A stretch of 64,000 nucleotides of DNA from Gordonia polyisoprenivorans NBRC 16320 = JCM 10675 (GCF_000241325.1 NZ_BAEI01000085.1:1-64000), one strand, 5' to 3'; counted from the stretch's first letter, positions 1 to 9,155 are shown. Notes: generated by a model not told the origin, from the sequence alone. Translations and numbers: made by a program.

Positions 1-1406
1 GGCCGGAGTGCGCCGAGGAGAGCCGACGCGCCGATGGGGGCGCCGCGCGCCGCCAGCGCGGCGGCGCGCGCGTGGACCCGGGCGGCGGCGGCACCGGCCC
101 AGATCGGCGGGAGCCCGGCCGCGAGCAGTGCTCCGGCGATCCCCGAGAGCACGTCTCCCGCGCCGGCGGTGGCCGCCCACGACGATCCGGCATCGTTCCC
201 ATGAACGACGCCGTCGGATTCGGCGACGAGAGTGATACGTCCCTTGAGGAGTACGGTCACCCCCCACCGCCGGGCCAGCGACGAGACCGCGCCGAGCCGG
301 TCCGGGCCGACCGGTTCGCCGGTGAGACGGGCGAATTCGCCGGCGTGCGGGGTGAGCAGTGTCGGCGCGTCACGGCCGACGACGAGATCGTGGTGGTCGG
401 CGACGAGGGTGAGCGCGTCGGCGTCGACGAGCACGGGCAGATCGGTGCCCAGCACGGTGCGCAGCACCTCGAGTGCGGCGGCGTCGGTGCCCGCTCCGGG
501 CCCGATCACCCACGCCTGTACCCGGCCCGCATCGGAGAGATCCGGCACCGCAACCACTTCCGGGAAATGTTCGACGACTTCGGCGTGCGCGGAACCGACG
601 TAGCGGGTCATGCCCGACGTGGCGGTGACGGCGGCGCCCGAGGCGAGGATGGCCGCGCCGGGATAGCGGTGCGAGCCGGCGATCACGCCGACGACCCCTT
701 GGGTGTACTTGTCGTCGTGGGCGCCCGGAATCGGCCATGCCTCGGCGATCTCGGTGTCCGACAACGAGCACAGGAAGGGACCGCCCTGCCGGCCGATGGT
801 TCCCGACAGCCCGATGTCCACCACGTGGATGCGCCCGCACTGCGGTCCGGCGAGCAGGTGCGCGTGACGCAGCACGCCGAAGGTGACGGTGACATCGGCG
901 CGCACCGCCGGGTGATGGACCTCGCCGGTGTCGGCGTCCACGCCGGAGGGCAGGTCGACCGCGACGACGGTCACACTCGGGTCGAGCGCCGCGAACACCT
1001 CGGCGGCGTTGTCGCGCAACGGACCTCGCCCACCGATGCCCACCACACCGTCGATGACGGCGTCGAGATCGGCGGGCAGTGCCGCGACGACACGCCCACC
1101 GCGATGTCGCAGCGCGGCCAATCCGGCCGGGTGCGCCTTGTCGGGGGCAAGGAGTACGGCGGTCACGTCGACACCACGGCGAGCGAGCTCCGCCCCGGCG
1201 AACAGGGCGTCGCCACCGTTGTCACCGGCACCCACCACGAGCCCCACCCGGCGTCCGTAACATCCGCCCGTAGAAGCGAATTCGCCGATGACAACCTGCG
1301 CGACGCCGTGCGAGGCGCGGCGCATCAGGGTGCCGTCGGTCAGTAGGTGCCCGGTGGCGCGCTCGGCGGCCCGGACCTCCTCGGCGGTGAAGTGACTGAC
1401 CGGCAT
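1..1406 (-). CDS. nnr: Bifunctional NAD(P)H-hydrate epimerase / ADP-dependent NAD(P)H-hydrate dehydratase (3' end outside window)
   Basis: Repairs hydrated NAD(P)H: the N-terminal YjeF domain epimerises the R and S hydrates and the C-terminal ribokinase-like domain dehydrates the S form. Reading leftward from ATG 1406 gives an uninterrupted frame to the window edge. The N-terminal half contains VVGAGDNGGDALFAGAELA, a YjeF glycine-rich motif. The C-terminal half contains LLTPHAGEFARLTG, VLLKG and TAGAGDVLSG, the nucleotide-binding and catalytic signature of the dehydratase. The start lies 15 bp after the glmS stop, so it is probably the last gene of the glmS transcript, the same adjacency as Rv3436c-Rv3433c in M. 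tuberculosis. Only the last few residues should be missing. Confidence 0.93.
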   Translation of the reverse strand, partial: MPVSHFTAEEVRAAERATGHLLTDGTLMRRASHGVAQVVIGEFASTGGCYGRRVGLVVGAGDNGGDALFAGAELARRGVDVTAVLLAPDKAHPAGLAALRHRGGRVVAALPADLDAVIDGVVGIGGRGPLRDNAAEVFAALDPSVTVVAVDLPSGVDADTGEVHHPAVRADVTVTFGVLRHAHLLAGPQCGRIHVVDIGLSGTIGRQGGPFLCSLSDTEIAEAWPIPGAHDDKYTQGVVGVIAGSHRYPGAAILASGAAVTATSGMTRYVGSAHAEVVEHFPEVVAVPDLSDAGRVQAWVIGPGAGTDAAALEVLRTVLGTDLPVLVDADALTLVADHHDLVVGRDAPTLLTPHAGEFARLTGEPVGPDRLGAVSSLARRWGVTVLLKGRITLVAESDGVVHGNDAGSSWAATAGAGDVLSGIAGALLAAGLPPIWAGAAAARVHARAAALAARGAPIGASALLGALR

Positions 1407-1421
1407 GGGCGCGTCCCGGAC

Positions 1422-3284
1422 CTACTCGACCGTGACCGACTTGGCCAGGTTGCGAGGCTTGTCGACGTCGTAGCCACGGGCCTGCGCGACACTGGCGGCG
1501 AACACCTGCAACGGCACCGTCGACACCAGCGGCTGCAACAGCGTCGGCGTCTTGGGGATCGGGATGAAGTGATCGGCAACGGATTTCGCCGATGCGTCGT
1601 CGTCCTCGGCGATCACGATGGTGACTGCCCCGCGGGCCTGGATCTCCCGGATGTTGGAGACCATCTTCGAATGCAGGACCGCACGACCGTCGGGTGAGGG
1701 CATCACGACGATCACCGGCAAGCCGTCCTCGATGAGTGCGATCGGGCCGTGTTTGAGCTCGCCGGCCGCGAAACCCTCCGCGTGCATGTACGCGAGTTCC
1801 TTGAGTTTCAGCGCACCCTCGAGCGCCACCGGATACCCGACGTGACGGCCGATGAACAGCACAGTGTTGTGATGGGCCAGCGAGTGAGCGAGCTCGCGCA
1901 CCGGTTCCATCGTGCCCAGGACGTCACGGACCGCCTCGATCATGTGCTCCATCGCCGCAAACTCGCGGGCGACCTCGTCGGCGTACTTGGTCCCGCGAGC
2001 CTGGGCCAGAGCCAGGCCGACCATGTAGGCCGCCGCGATCTGGGCGAGGAAACACTTGGTGGAGGCCACCCCGATCTCTGGTCCGGCGTGGGTGTAGAGC
2101 ACGGCGTCGGACTCGCGCGGGATCTGCGCGCCGTTGGTGTTGCAGATCGCCAACACCCGGGCCTTCTGGTCCTTGGCGTGCCGGACGGCCTCGAGGGTGT
2201 CGGCGGTTTCGCCGGACTGCGAGATCGCCACGACCAGCGTCGAGCGATCCAGCACCGGGTCCCGATAACGGAACTCGCTGGCGAGTTCGACCTCGACGGG
2301 CAGTCGCGTCCAGTGCTCGATCGCGTACTTGGCCAGCATCCCGGCGTGGTAGGCCGTGCCGCAGGCCACGACGAAGACCTTGTCGACGTCACGCAGGTCC
2401 TGATCGGTGAGGCGTTGCTCGTCGAGGACGATGCGGCCCTCCTCGAGATGGCCGAGGAGGGTATCGGCCAGCGCGGCGGGCTGCTCGGCGATCTCCTTGA
2501 GCATGAAGAAGTCGTAGCCGCCCTTCTCGGCGGCGGCGAGGTCCCAGTCGATGTGGAACGGTTTACCCGCCCGGGGATTCTGGTCGAAGTCGGTGATGGC
2601 GTAGCTGTCGGCGGTGATCACCACGACCTCGTCCTGGCCGAGCTCCACCGCTTCGCGGGTGTGCTCGATGAACGCCGTCACGTCGGATGCGACGAACATC
2701 TCGCCGACACCCACGCCCACCACGAGCGGGGTCGAGCGGCGTGCCGCCACGATCGTGCCCGGATGATCGGAGTGGGTGAACACCAGCGTGAACGCACCTT
2801 CGAGACGGCGCAGGGCGCGGTAGGCACTCGCCACGAAGTCACCGGCGTCGGGGCCGTTCACATACTCGCGTTCGACGAGATGGACCGCGGTCTCGGTGTC
2901 GGTGTCGGAGGTGAACTCGATACCGTCGGCCTCGAGTTCGTCACGCAGCGGCGCGTAGTTCTCGATGATGCCGTTGTGCACCACGGCGAGCTTGCCGTCG
3001 GTGCTCGCGTGCGGGTGCGCGTTGCGGTCGGTCGGCTGACCATGGGTCGCCCACCTGGTGTGGCCCATCCCGGTGGTGCCCGACAGCTTCTCCCGCCCGA
3101 CGCCGGCGATCACCTTGTCGAGGTTCTCCAGCCGTCCGGCCTTCTTCTCGATCGCGGTATGCCCGTGGCCGTCGAGAATTGCCACACCCGCCGAGTCGTA
3201 GCCGCGATACTCCATCCGCCGCAGCGCTTCGACCACGATGTCGAGGGCGTCACGCCCTCCCACATATCCGACGATTCCACACAT
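1422..3284 (-). CDS. glmS: Glutamine--fructose-6-phosphate aminotransferase (isomerizing)
   Basis: Makes glucosamine-6-phosphate from fructose-6-phosphate and glutamine, the first committed step to UDP-GlcNAc for peptidoglycan. At 620 residues it is full length. The protein starts MCGIVGYVGG, so Cys2 becomes the N-terminal nucleophile of the class II glutamine amidotransferase domain once Met is removed. Two SIS sugar-isomerase domains follow; SQSGETADT near residue 355 lies in the first. The C-terminus DKPRNLAKSVTVE is the conserved tail that supplies the catalytic lysine. It lies between an alpha/beta-hydrolase-like gene (6 bp upstream) and nnr. The next enzyme of the pathway, glmM, lies 3.5 kb away in the neighbouring operon. 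Confidence 0.98.
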   Translation of the reverse strand: MCGIVGYVGGRDALDIVVEALRRMEYRGYDSAGVAILDGHGHTAIEKKAGRLENLDKVIAGVGREKLSGTTGMGHTRWATHGQPTDRNAHPHASTDGKLAVVHNGIIENYAPLRDELEADGIEFTSDTDTETAVHLVEREYVNGPDAGDFVASAYRALRRLEGAFTLVFTHSDHPGTIVAARRSTPLVVGVGVGEMFVASDVTAFIEHTREAVELGQDEVVVITADSYAITDFDQNPRAGKPFHIDWDLAAAEKGGYDFFMLKEIAEQPAALADTLLGHLEEGRIVLDEQRLTDQDLRDVDKVFVVACGTAYHAGMLAKYAIEHWTRLPVEVELASEFRYRDPVLDRSTLVVAISQSGETADTLEAVRHAKDQKARVLAICNTNGAQIPRESDAVLYTHAGPEIGVASTKCFLAQIAAAYMVGLALAQARGTKYADEVAREFAAMEHMIEAVRDVLGTMEPVRELAHSLAHHNTVLFIGRHVGYPVALEGALKLKELAYMHAEGFAAGELKHGPIALIEDGLPVIVVMPSPDGRAVLHSKMVSNIREIQARGAVTIVIAEDDDASAKSVADHFIPIPKTPTLLQPLVSTVPLQVFAASVAQARGYDVDKPRNLAKSVTVE

Positions 3285-3290
3285 AGAAGG

Positions 3291-4232
3291 TCAGGGTACC
3301 GGGATTCTGCGGGCGATCCGGCCACGCTGTTCGCGGGGCTTGGCGCCGAGCAGACGAGAGATGTGATCCAACTCGTGTTCGGGCTCGTCGGAGGGGTCGA
3401 CAACCAGACTCTTGCCGATGACGGCCTGCGGGTCACCGAACCCGGCATAGTCGGTGTCGCCGGCAACGGTGTGCAGGAGGAATCCCGTCATCAGTGCGCG
3501 GACCTGCCGATGTGTGGTCTTGTCGGCCCCGTTCGCCCCGAGGATCGTCTTCCAGGTGCGGCGTTCGAGAAGCCCGCGACTGGTTGCGGCAGGCAGAGTG
3601 CGCAACACCACATCACCGCCGTACACGCGCGCGAGCGGACGGGCATTGGCGTCGAAGGTGTCGAGTTCGGTCCCGGCGGCCAGGATGAGCCCGGGCGCGG
3701 TGACGCGTGGCGCGGCGGCCGGCAGCAATGCGGTCGTCGGGGCGGGGAAGATCGCCACCACACCCGACGTCGGCACCGGTTCCTGACCCAGCAACAGCTC
3801 GTCGGAGGCGGCGAGCACCGCGGCCGCGGCGCCGAAGCCGTGTCCGGCGAACCCGACCTTCGCTGCGTCGACGGTGATCCCGCCGTCGCCGAGGGGCGCA
3901 CTGCAGACCACACCGAGTGCCGAACGCATCTCGGCGGCAAGTCCCACATCCGAGGGCATCAGTCCGCGCTGCCCCTGTGGGAGTGCGACGACGAAACCCC
4001 ACGAGGCCAGGTGGTAGGCCAGGTCCCGGTATCGGTTGCCGCCGGACAGCCAGGTGTGGCCGAACGCGATGGCCGGTAACCGGGTGCCCTCGGCGGGCGT
4101 GAACACCCGCCCCTCGATTCCGACGATGCCCAGATTGCCCGCGAGCACACGGTGCGGACCGCGCCTCGTCAACGCCTTGAACTGCTTGGCAGGGGGCTTG
4201 GACGGCTTGCTGGATCGCTTCTTGCCGGACAC
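3291..4232 (-). CDS. Alpha/beta-hydrolase-like protein lacking the nucleophile serine
   Basis: 313 residues from GTG 4232, chosen because upstream codons in this frame lie inside the preceding small gene, which ends at 4243. The fold looks like the dienelactone hydrolase/PET-hydrolase type: a basic lysine-rich N-terminus, then LPAIAFGHTWLSGG (oxyanion-strand region), FVVALPQ, and the nucleophile elbow VGFAGHGFGAAAAV near residue 140. The elbow reads G-H-G-F-G where active members have G-H-S-x-G, so the catalytic serine is a glycine (codon GGC, unambiguous in the sequence). It may be a pseudoenzyme or a binding protein. Position next to glmS matches Rv3438 of M. tuberculosis as I remember the map. 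Substrate unknown. Confidence 0.8.
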   Translation of the reverse strand: MSGKKRSSKPSKPPAKQFKALTRRGPHRVLAGNLGIVGIEGRVFTPAEGTRLPAIAFGHTWLSGGNRYRDLAYHLASWGFVVALPQGQRGLMPSDVGLAAEMRSALGVVCSAPLGDGGITVDAAKVGFAGHGFGAAAAVLAASDELLLGQEPVPTSGVVAIFPAPTTALLPAAAPRVTAPGLILAAGTELDTFDANARPLARVYGGDVVLRTLPAATSRGLLERRTWKTILGANGADKTTHRQVRALMTGFLLHTVAGDTDYAGFGDPQAVIGKSLVVDPSDEPEHELDHISRLLGAKPREQRGRIARRIPVP

Positions 4233-4242
4233 GGGAAACAGC

Positions 4243-4503
4243 CTATTCGGTTGCGGCCGCGCCGTGGGGACTGGCCTCGGCGATGTCGGCGGGCAGCAGG
4301 ATCCGCGGCGTGGCGTTGTCGGCGGCATCGGCCGCGGTCTGCAGGTCGGTGCGCAGTTGCGACACCTCGGTGCGGTGTGCGTGCTGGTGATCGTCGAGTC
4401 GGGCCACCAGCACCTGCTGCGTCTCGCTGAACTCGCGGGACGCGGCGGTCAGGCTCCCGATCGTCGATCGGGTGAGGTGTTCGATCTGCTCGGCCGCGTT
4501 CAT
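4243..4503 (-). CDS. Small coiled-coil-like protein of the glmS operon
   Basis: 86 residues, not assigned to a named family. The composition is helical (MNAAEQIEHLTRSTIGSL at the start), with heptad-like spacing through LVARLDDHQ and VSQLRTDLQTAADAA, so a coiled coil is likely. There is no signal peptide or membrane segment. Its ATG overlaps the stop of the upstream Ala/Pro-rich gene in an ATGA junction (4503-4500), indicating translational coupling. It lies in the run 5910 to 1 that ends in glmS and nnr. The coupling makes it a credible real gene; its function is unknown. Confidence 0.75.
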   Translation of the reverse strand: MNAAEQIEHLTRSTIGSLTAASREFSETQQVLVARLDDHQHAHRTEVSQLRTDLQTAADAADNATPRILLPADIAEASPHGAAATE

Positions 4504-5543
4504 TGATCACCTGCCAGAGCCAGATCCGACGCCGGGGCCCGCTGGGTTCCGGGACTCGGCGCAGGTGCCGGGGCCGACTGGGGTGTTGGGTCCGCTAGGG
4601 GTGTCGAAGGCGATTCGGCTGCCGGCGCCGGCTCGGGTCTCGGGGCCGGCTGGATACTCGAGCCGGTCTGACCAGTGCCCGCCTCCTCCGCGGTGAGTGT
4701 GAACGGTACGTCGGGGCCGTCCGGGGCCGGACTCGACTTCGGTTCGACGGCGGGCGATCCGTCGGTCACCGTGACGTGCGCGGGTTGTCCGGCGGCCACG
4801 GGTCGCGCGGCGTCGGGCGTCGGTACCTTGCCCTCGACGGGGACATCGCCTCGCTCGTCCGGTGAACCGCCGTCACCATCCGGCACGCGCACCCGCGCCG
4901 GTGCCTCGGTGCGTTGAGTCAGATCCCACTCGTCGGCGGATCGGGTAAGGATCGACAGAATTGCCTGCACACCGCTTTGAGTGGCGTGTGCGGTCGTGGT
5001 CAGCAGCGCGATCCGGGAGGTGATGTCGGCGGCGACCACAGCGGGCGGGACACGACCGGTCAGCACCGCCGCGGGTAGCTCGGGCAATGGCACGCCTGCG
5101 ACCAGCGGCGATGACAGCCGGGCCACCGTGCGATACCAGGTACGCAGGATCTGATCGATTCCCGCCGCTGCGGCGCTCGTCGCCTCCGCCACGGAGCGGA
5201 CCACCGCCAGATCGGCCTCGGCGCGGCGTTGGTGTTCGATCACCAGGCCGACGGCAACGGCTCCGGCACCTGACGACCAGCCGTGGTCGAGACGTATCTG
5301 CTGCTCGGGCAGCCGGTGCATCTGGTCGGCGACGACCCGGTGCACGGCGGCCAGCCGGCGTGCGTCGGCGGCCAGCCCGGGGATGTCGAGCCGTCCGGTC
5401 CGCGCCAGTACTGCCCGGAGTTCATCGTCGGCGGGGACGGCCACCCCGACGACGCGGCCGGCACCGAGCACCGAGATCAGGTCCTCGACGCCCGCGATCG
5501 CCCGATCACGTAGCGCGACAAGTGTTTCCGACGGATCAGCCAT
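4500..5543 (-). CDS. Ala/Pro-rich protein with helical N-terminal domain (Rv3439c-like by position)
   Basis: 347 residues from ATG 5543; this start gives an 8-bp ATGGCTGA overlap with the previous gene's stop and is preferred over an in-frame ATG 60 bp upstream. Residues 1 to about 200 are alanine-rich and look all-helical. The remainder is a low-complexity Pro/Ala/Ser tail (for example PAPAPSPGTQ), probably disordered. No enzymatic motif was recognised. Context (between an Rv3440c-like gene and a coiled-coil gene, upstream of glmS) matches the alanine/proline-rich Rv3439c of M. tuberculosis from memory. Proximity to the ESX-4 locus allows a secretion link, but I see no WXG or PE/PPE signature. 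Confidence 0.8.
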   Translation of the reverse strand: MADPSETLVALRDRAIAGVEDLISVLGAGRVVGVAVPADDELRAVLARTGRLDIPGLAADARRLAAVHRVVADQMHRLPEQQIRLDHGWSSGAGAVAVGLVIEHQRRAEADLAVVRSVAEATSAAAAGIDQILRTWYRTVARLSSPLVAGVPLPELPAAVLTGRVPPAVVAADITSRIALLTTTAHATQSGVQAILSILTRSADEWDLTQRTEAPARVRVPDGDGGSPDERGDVPVEGKVPTPDAARPVAAGQPAHVTVTDGSPAVEPKSSPAPDGPDVPFTLTAEEAGTGQTGSSIQPAPRPEPAPAAESPSTPLADPTPQSAPAPAPSPGTQRAPASDLALAGDQ

Positions 5544-5910
5544 CCGAATCAGCTCCCGCCACCGCGGCGGACACACCTCGCGCCGCCTCGTCGTCGGCGG
5601 CATCGATCGCGGCGAGTCCGCGCGTCAGGAGCTCTGCGAGCGCCGCGGCCGACTCCGACTGATCACGCAATCGTCCGGTCAGCACCCGGCTGATCTCGGT
5701 GAAGCGGCCGGCGAGCCGGGCGTGGTCGTCATCGTCGGCGGCCCAGGTGCCGAATCGGTGCTCGTCGAGGTCGCCCGCGGCCACCGCGAGTACCTGCGAG
5801 GTCTTGCGATAGAAGTCGGCGACGGCGAGCACCTCGTCGGTTTCCACCGACACCCCGGCCCTCGACGTCACCCCGGTCGCCTCCTCGGATGAGGCTGCCT
5901 CGTGCTTCAT
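5536..5910 (-). CDS. Small helical protein (Rv3440c-like by position; possible EspC-like fold)
   Basis: 124 residues from ATG 5910, with GGGAG five bases upstream as ribosome binding site. It is predicted to be two long helices; the segment VLAVADFYRKTSQVLAVAAG followed by FGTWAADDDDHARLAGRF loosely recalls short type VII secretion-associated helical proteins (EspC/DUF2580-like), but the match is weak and there is no true WXG motif. It is the first gene of the run that continues through the Ala/Pro-rich protein, the coiled-coil protein and the hydrolase-like protein to glmS. The 169-bp gap upstream should hold the operon promoter; I could not identify -35/-10 boxes there with confidence. Confidence 0.75.
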   Translation of the reverse strand: MKHEAASSEEATGVTSRAGVSVETDEVLAVADFYRKTSQVLAVAAGDLDEHRFGTWAADDDDHARLAGRFTEISRVLTGRLRDQSESAAALAELLTRGLAAIDAADDEAARGVSAAVAGADSDG

Positions 5911-6079
5911 ACCGACTCCCTCCCCTGCCCATCATCACTCGCCTCGAGATGTCCACCGTGAGGTTGGACGCACGCGACGTCCCCGTGGTTCCCCTCACGC
6001 CAGGTTTCACCCAACTGACCCAAGTCTCACGTATCGGGCGCCGACGTGCGCGGCTTTCTTCTCCGGGCCGGTCGCACCG

Positions 6080-6775
6080 TCAGAGGTCGATGCCGTGCGC
6101 GCGGACGGCGTCGCCGAGCGCGGTGGGCCGCTGCTCCGGCGGGAGGTCGTGCACGAGTTCGAAGGCGGCGCCGATCCGGCGGGCTCCGCCGTCGGCCTCC
6201 TCGCTGTCCCCGACCATCAGGCAGTCATAGCCCGCCACGCCGAGCGCATCGAGCGCGGCATGGAAGATCCGGGGATTGGGTTTGATCGCACCGACCTCGT
6301 AGGACAGCGCGTACGCGCCGACGGTGTCGGCGAGGTCGTGCAGCGCCAAGACTTTTCGGAGATCGAAGGCGATGTTGCTGACGACGCCCACGGGAATCCG
6401 CCGGGCGGACAGCGCGGTCAAGACCGCCGCGGTGTCGAGGAAGGGTACCCACGAGTGCGGGTCGAGTACCCGTTCGTACAGCGATTCCGCCTGGCCGGGC
6501 ACGGTGAGCCCAGAAGTGCGCAGCATCGCCAGATACGCGCGCCGATGTTGGACGGGATCGAGATCTCGCTGCTCCCAGGCGATCCGGTCGTCGTCGATGA
6601 TGTCGGCGGGCAATCCGACCGGCTGGGTCATCCGGCGCACCAACTCGGCCTGCGCGTCGACGTGCAGCGGCCGGCCCTGCTGGTCGTGGAGGTCGGCGAA
6701 CCACTCGTCACGTGCCTCGAAGCGGAAGAGCGTGCCCGAGAAATCGAACAGGACAGCCTTCGGGACACCGCTCAT
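6080..6775 (-). CDS. HAD-superfamily hydrolase (subfamily IA)
   Basis: 231 residues. HAD motif I is VLFDFSGTL at residues 7-15, so the first Asp is present but the second Asp of the usual DxD is Ser. Motif II is in VGVVSNIAFD, motif III in the KPNPRIFHAAL helix, and motif IV is MVGDSEEAD. An alpha-helical cap lies between motifs I and II. A Ser at the second position occurs in dehalogenase/phosphonatase-type members and in some phosphatases, so the chemistry is uncertain. It is 13 bp downstream of glmM in the same direction and probably co-transcribed with rplM-rpsI-glmM. Its substrate may be a sugar phosphate, but that is inference from context. Confidence 0.85.
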   Translation of the reverse strand: MSGVPKAVLFDFSGTLFRFEARDEWFADLHDQQGRPLHVDAQAELVRRMTQPVGLPADIIDDDRIAWEQRDLDPVQHRRAYLAMLRTSGLTVPGQAESLYERVLDPHSWVPFLDTAAVLTALSARRIPVGVVSNIAFDLRKVLALHDLADTVGAYALSYEVGAIKPNPRIFHAALDALGVAGYDCLMVGDSEEADGGARRIGAAFELVHDLPPEQRPTALGDAVRAHGIDL

Positions 6776-6788
6776 GACCGTGTGTGCG

Positions 6789-8117
6789 TCACGCGCCGGC
6801 GGTCTCGACGACGTCGGCGACGCGCGCGGCGATCGTGTGTGCCAGATCCGGGGTCGGTGCCTCCACCATCACGCGAACCAACTGCTCGGTTCCGGACGGG
6901 CGCAACAGGATTCGACCTCCGTCACCGAGCTCGGCCGCTGCGGCCGAGACCGCCTCGGTGACGGCCGCCGCGGTGGCGACCGCATGCTTGTCGGTGACGC
7001 GCACGTTGATCAGTTCCTGCGGCAACACCGTCATGACGGCCGCGAGATCGGCCAGTCGCGAGGAGCTCTCGACCATCTCCGCCATCAGCAGCAGACCGGT
7101 GAGGATGCCGTCGCCTGTGGTGCCCGAGGCCGGGACGACGATGTGCCCGGATTGTTCGCCGCCGAGCGAGAAGCCACCGCGGCGGAGTTCCTCGAGGACG
7201 TAGCGGTCGCCGACAGCGGTGGTGCGCAACGTGATTCCCGCTTCCCGCATCGCGATGTGCAGGCCGAGGTTGCTCATCACCGTGGCGACGAGCACGCCCT
7301 CGTGCAGGCGTCCGTGGCGGTGCAGCGCGGCTGCGAGAATCGCCATGATGTGGTCGCCGTCGACGATCTGGCCGGTGGAATCGACCGCGAGACACCGATC
7401 GGCGTCACCGTCGTGGGCCAACCCGAGGTCGGCGCCGTGTTCGAGTACCGCGGCCTGCAACTTCCCCATGTGGGTCGAGCCGCAGTCCTCGTTGATGTTG
7501 ATGCCGTCGGGGTCGGCGTGAATGGGGATGACCGTGGCCCCCGCGGCGGCGTAGACCTGCGGGGCGATGAGTGACGCTGCGCCGTTGGCGCAGTCGACCA
7601 CTACGGTCAGCGAGTCGAGTCGCACATCGATCGCCTCGGCCAGATGCCGGGCATAACGCTGCGACGCATCGGGCGCGTCGGACAGTCGGCCGACGCCGGC
7701 ACCGGTGGGACGGGGCAACTCGGTGTCCATCGCCGCGGCGATACGGTCCTCGATCTCGTCGTCGAGTTTGTGGCCACCGGCGCCGAAGAACTTGATCCCG
7801 TTGTCGGGCATCGCATTGTGCGACGCCGAGATCATCACGCCGAACGCTGCGCCGTAGTCGGCGGTGAGAAAGGCGATGGCCGGGGTGGGCAGGACGCCGA
7901 CGCGGATCGCATCGACACCCGAGGCGGCCAGCCCGGCGCAGACCGCGGCCTCCAGCATTTCGCCCGAGGCGCGCGGATCCCGGCCGACGACCGCGCGGGG
8001 TCGGGGGCCGGTACCGAGAACGAACGCGGCGGCCGAGGCCAGGCGCAACGCGAGCTCGGTGGTGAGCTCGGCGTTGGCCAGGCCTCGGACGCCGTCGGTT
8101 CCGAAAAGGCGTGCCAA
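6789..8117 (-). CDS. glmM: Phosphoglucosamine mutase
   Basis: Converts glucosamine-6-phosphate to glucosamine-1-phosphate for UDP-GlcNAc synthesis. 442 residues, normal family length. The N-terminus [12 protein letters not shown] and the phosphoserine loop [12 protein letters not shown] (phosphorylated Ser99) define GlmM; most homologs have Pro after ASHN where this protein has Ala. The metal loop DGDADR and C-terminal phosphate loop [10 protein letters not shown] are present. The start is TTG at 8117, one base after the rpsI stop, so translation is probably coupled to rpsI. Homologs begin at the same M-x-RLFGTDG, which supports TTG rather than an internal start. Confidence 0.97.
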   Translation of the reverse strand: MARLFGTDGVRGLANAELTTELALRLASAAAFVLGTGPRPRAVVGRDPRASGEMLEAAVCAGLAASGVDAIRVGVLPTPAIAFLTADYGAAFGVMISASHNAMPDNGIKFFGAGGHKLDDEIEDRIAAAMDTELPRPTGAGVGRLSDAPDASQRYARHLAEAIDVRLDSLTVVVDCANGAASLIAPQVYAAAGATVIPIHADPDGININEDCGSTHMGKLQAAVLEHGADLGLAHDGDADRCLAVDSTGQIVDGDHIMAILAAALHRHGRLHEGVLVATVMSNLGLHIAMREAGITLRTTAVGDRYVLEELRRGGFSLGGEQSGHIVVPASGTTGDGILTGLLLMAEMVESSSRLADLAAVMTVLPQELINVRVTDKHAVATAAAVTEAVSAAAAELGDGGRILLRPSGTEQLVRVMVEAPTPDLAHTIAARVADVVETAGA

Positions 8118-8118
8118 G

Positions 8119-8715
8119 TCAGCGCTTGGAGTACTGCGACGCCTTGCGGGCCTTCTTCAGGCCGTACTTCTTGCGCTCGACCGCACGCGGGTCGCGCGTG
8201 AGGAAGCCGGCCTTCTTCAGGGCCGGACGATCCTCCGGGGTGACCTCGATGAGGGCACGGGCGATCGCCAGACGCAGCGCGCCGGCCTGGCCCGAGGGGC
8301 CGCCACCGACGAGCTTGGCGTAGATGTCGAACGACTCGGTGCGCTCTACGGTGACCAGCGGGGCCTTGATCAGCTGCTGGTGCACCTTGTTCGGGAAGTA
8401 CTCCTCGATGGTGCGGCCGTTGAGGTGGAACTGACCGGAGCCGGGCACCAGGCGAACACGGACCACGGCCTCCTTGCGGCGACCGACGGTCTGGATCGGG
8501 CGGTCGATGACGACCGGGCCACGATCGAAGGCGGGCTCGGCGACGGCATCGGCGTCGTAGTCGTCGGCAGCCTGCTCGACCGACTCGACAGCCTCGACGG
8601 CGGCTTCGACGGCGCTCTCGGCAGCTGCGGTGTCGTCACCGGCGGCAGCCTGGACCTCGGCAGCGTTCTCCACGGCGGCCTCGACGGCCTCGTCGGAAAT
8701 GTTCTCGTTGCTCAC
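8119..8715 (-). CDS. rpsI: 30S ribosomal protein S9 (uS9) with acidic N-terminal extension
   Basis: The last ~130 residues are canonical uS9: [17 protein letters not shown], the [19 protein letters not shown] core and the basic C-terminal tail ending [12 protein letters not shown] that reaches the P-site. The first ~70 residues are an Ala/Glu/Asp-rich low-complexity extension with AAVE-type repeats, longer than in E. coli and longer than the short extension I recall for M. tuberculosis. GTG 8715 overlaps the rplM stop as GTGA, the usual rplM-rpsI coupling. A longer in-frame reading starting near 9114 is rejected because it runs through rplM. Confidence 0.97.
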   Translation of the reverse strand: MSNENISDEAVEAAVENAAEVQAAAGDDTAAAESAVEAAVEAVESVEQAADDYDADAVAEPAFDRGPVVIDRPIQTVGRRKEAVVRVRLVPGSGQFHLNGRTIEEYFPNKVHQQLIKAPLVTVERTESFDIYAKLVGGGPSGQAGALRLAIARALIEVTPEDRPALKKAGFLTRDPRAVERKKYGLKKARKASQYSKR

Positions 8716-9155
8716 TGGGCCACCTGCTTGATCTCGAAGGGGACGGGGCGCTGGGCCGCGTGGGGGTGATTCGGGCCGGCGTAGACCTTCAGCTTGGACG
8801 CCATGGCGCGGCCGAGCTTGGTGTGCGGCAGCATGCCGGTGATGGCCTTCTCGACCACGCGCTCGGGGTGGCTCTCGAGCAACTCGGCAGTCGTCTGGAC
8901 CTTGAGGCCACCGGGATGCCCGGAGTGCCGGTAGTTCAGCTTGCGCTCGGCCTTGTTGCTGGTCAGCGCGACCTTCTCGGCGTTGATGATGATGACGAAA
9001 TCGCCACCGTCGACATGCGGGGCGTAGGTCGGCTTGTGCTTGCCGCGGAGCAGGTTCGCGCTCTGCACGGCCAGCCGGCCGAGCACCACGTCGGTGGCGT
9101 CGATGACATGCCACGCGTGGGTGATGTCACCGGCCTTCGGGGTGTAGGTAGGCAC
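8712..9155 (-). CDS. rplM: 50S ribosomal protein L13 (uL13)
   Basis: 147 residues, the usual actinobacterial length. It begins PTYTPKAGD after a GTG start and contains [27 protein letters not shown] and the [12 protein letters not shown] signature. GTG 9155 is preferred over an in-frame ATG at 9287 because AAGGA lies correctly upstream and homologs start here. It is first in the transcript rplM-rpsI-glmM-HAD; a good promoter lies 150-175 bp upstream, giving an untranslated leader of about 140 nt that could host autoregulation. Confidence 0.97.
   Translation of the reverse strand: MPTYTPKAGDITHAWHVIDATDVVLGRLAVQSANLLRGKHKPTYAPHVDGGDFVIIINAEKVALTSNKAERKLNYRHSGHPGGLKVQTTAELLESHPERVVEKAITGMLPHTKLGRAMASKLKVYAGPNHPHAAQRPVPFEIKQVAQ

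Noticed and set aside
1749-4079. 776-codon open frame on the plus strand
   Set aside because: It is antisense to glmS and the hydrolase-like gene, both of which are conserved; long antisense frames are expected in very high-GC DNA, and the translation has no family resemblance.
8119-9114. Single 331-codon protein covering rplM and rpsI
   Set aside because: The upstream part is an off-frame reading of rplM; the GTGA junction at 8715 starts genuine rpsI.
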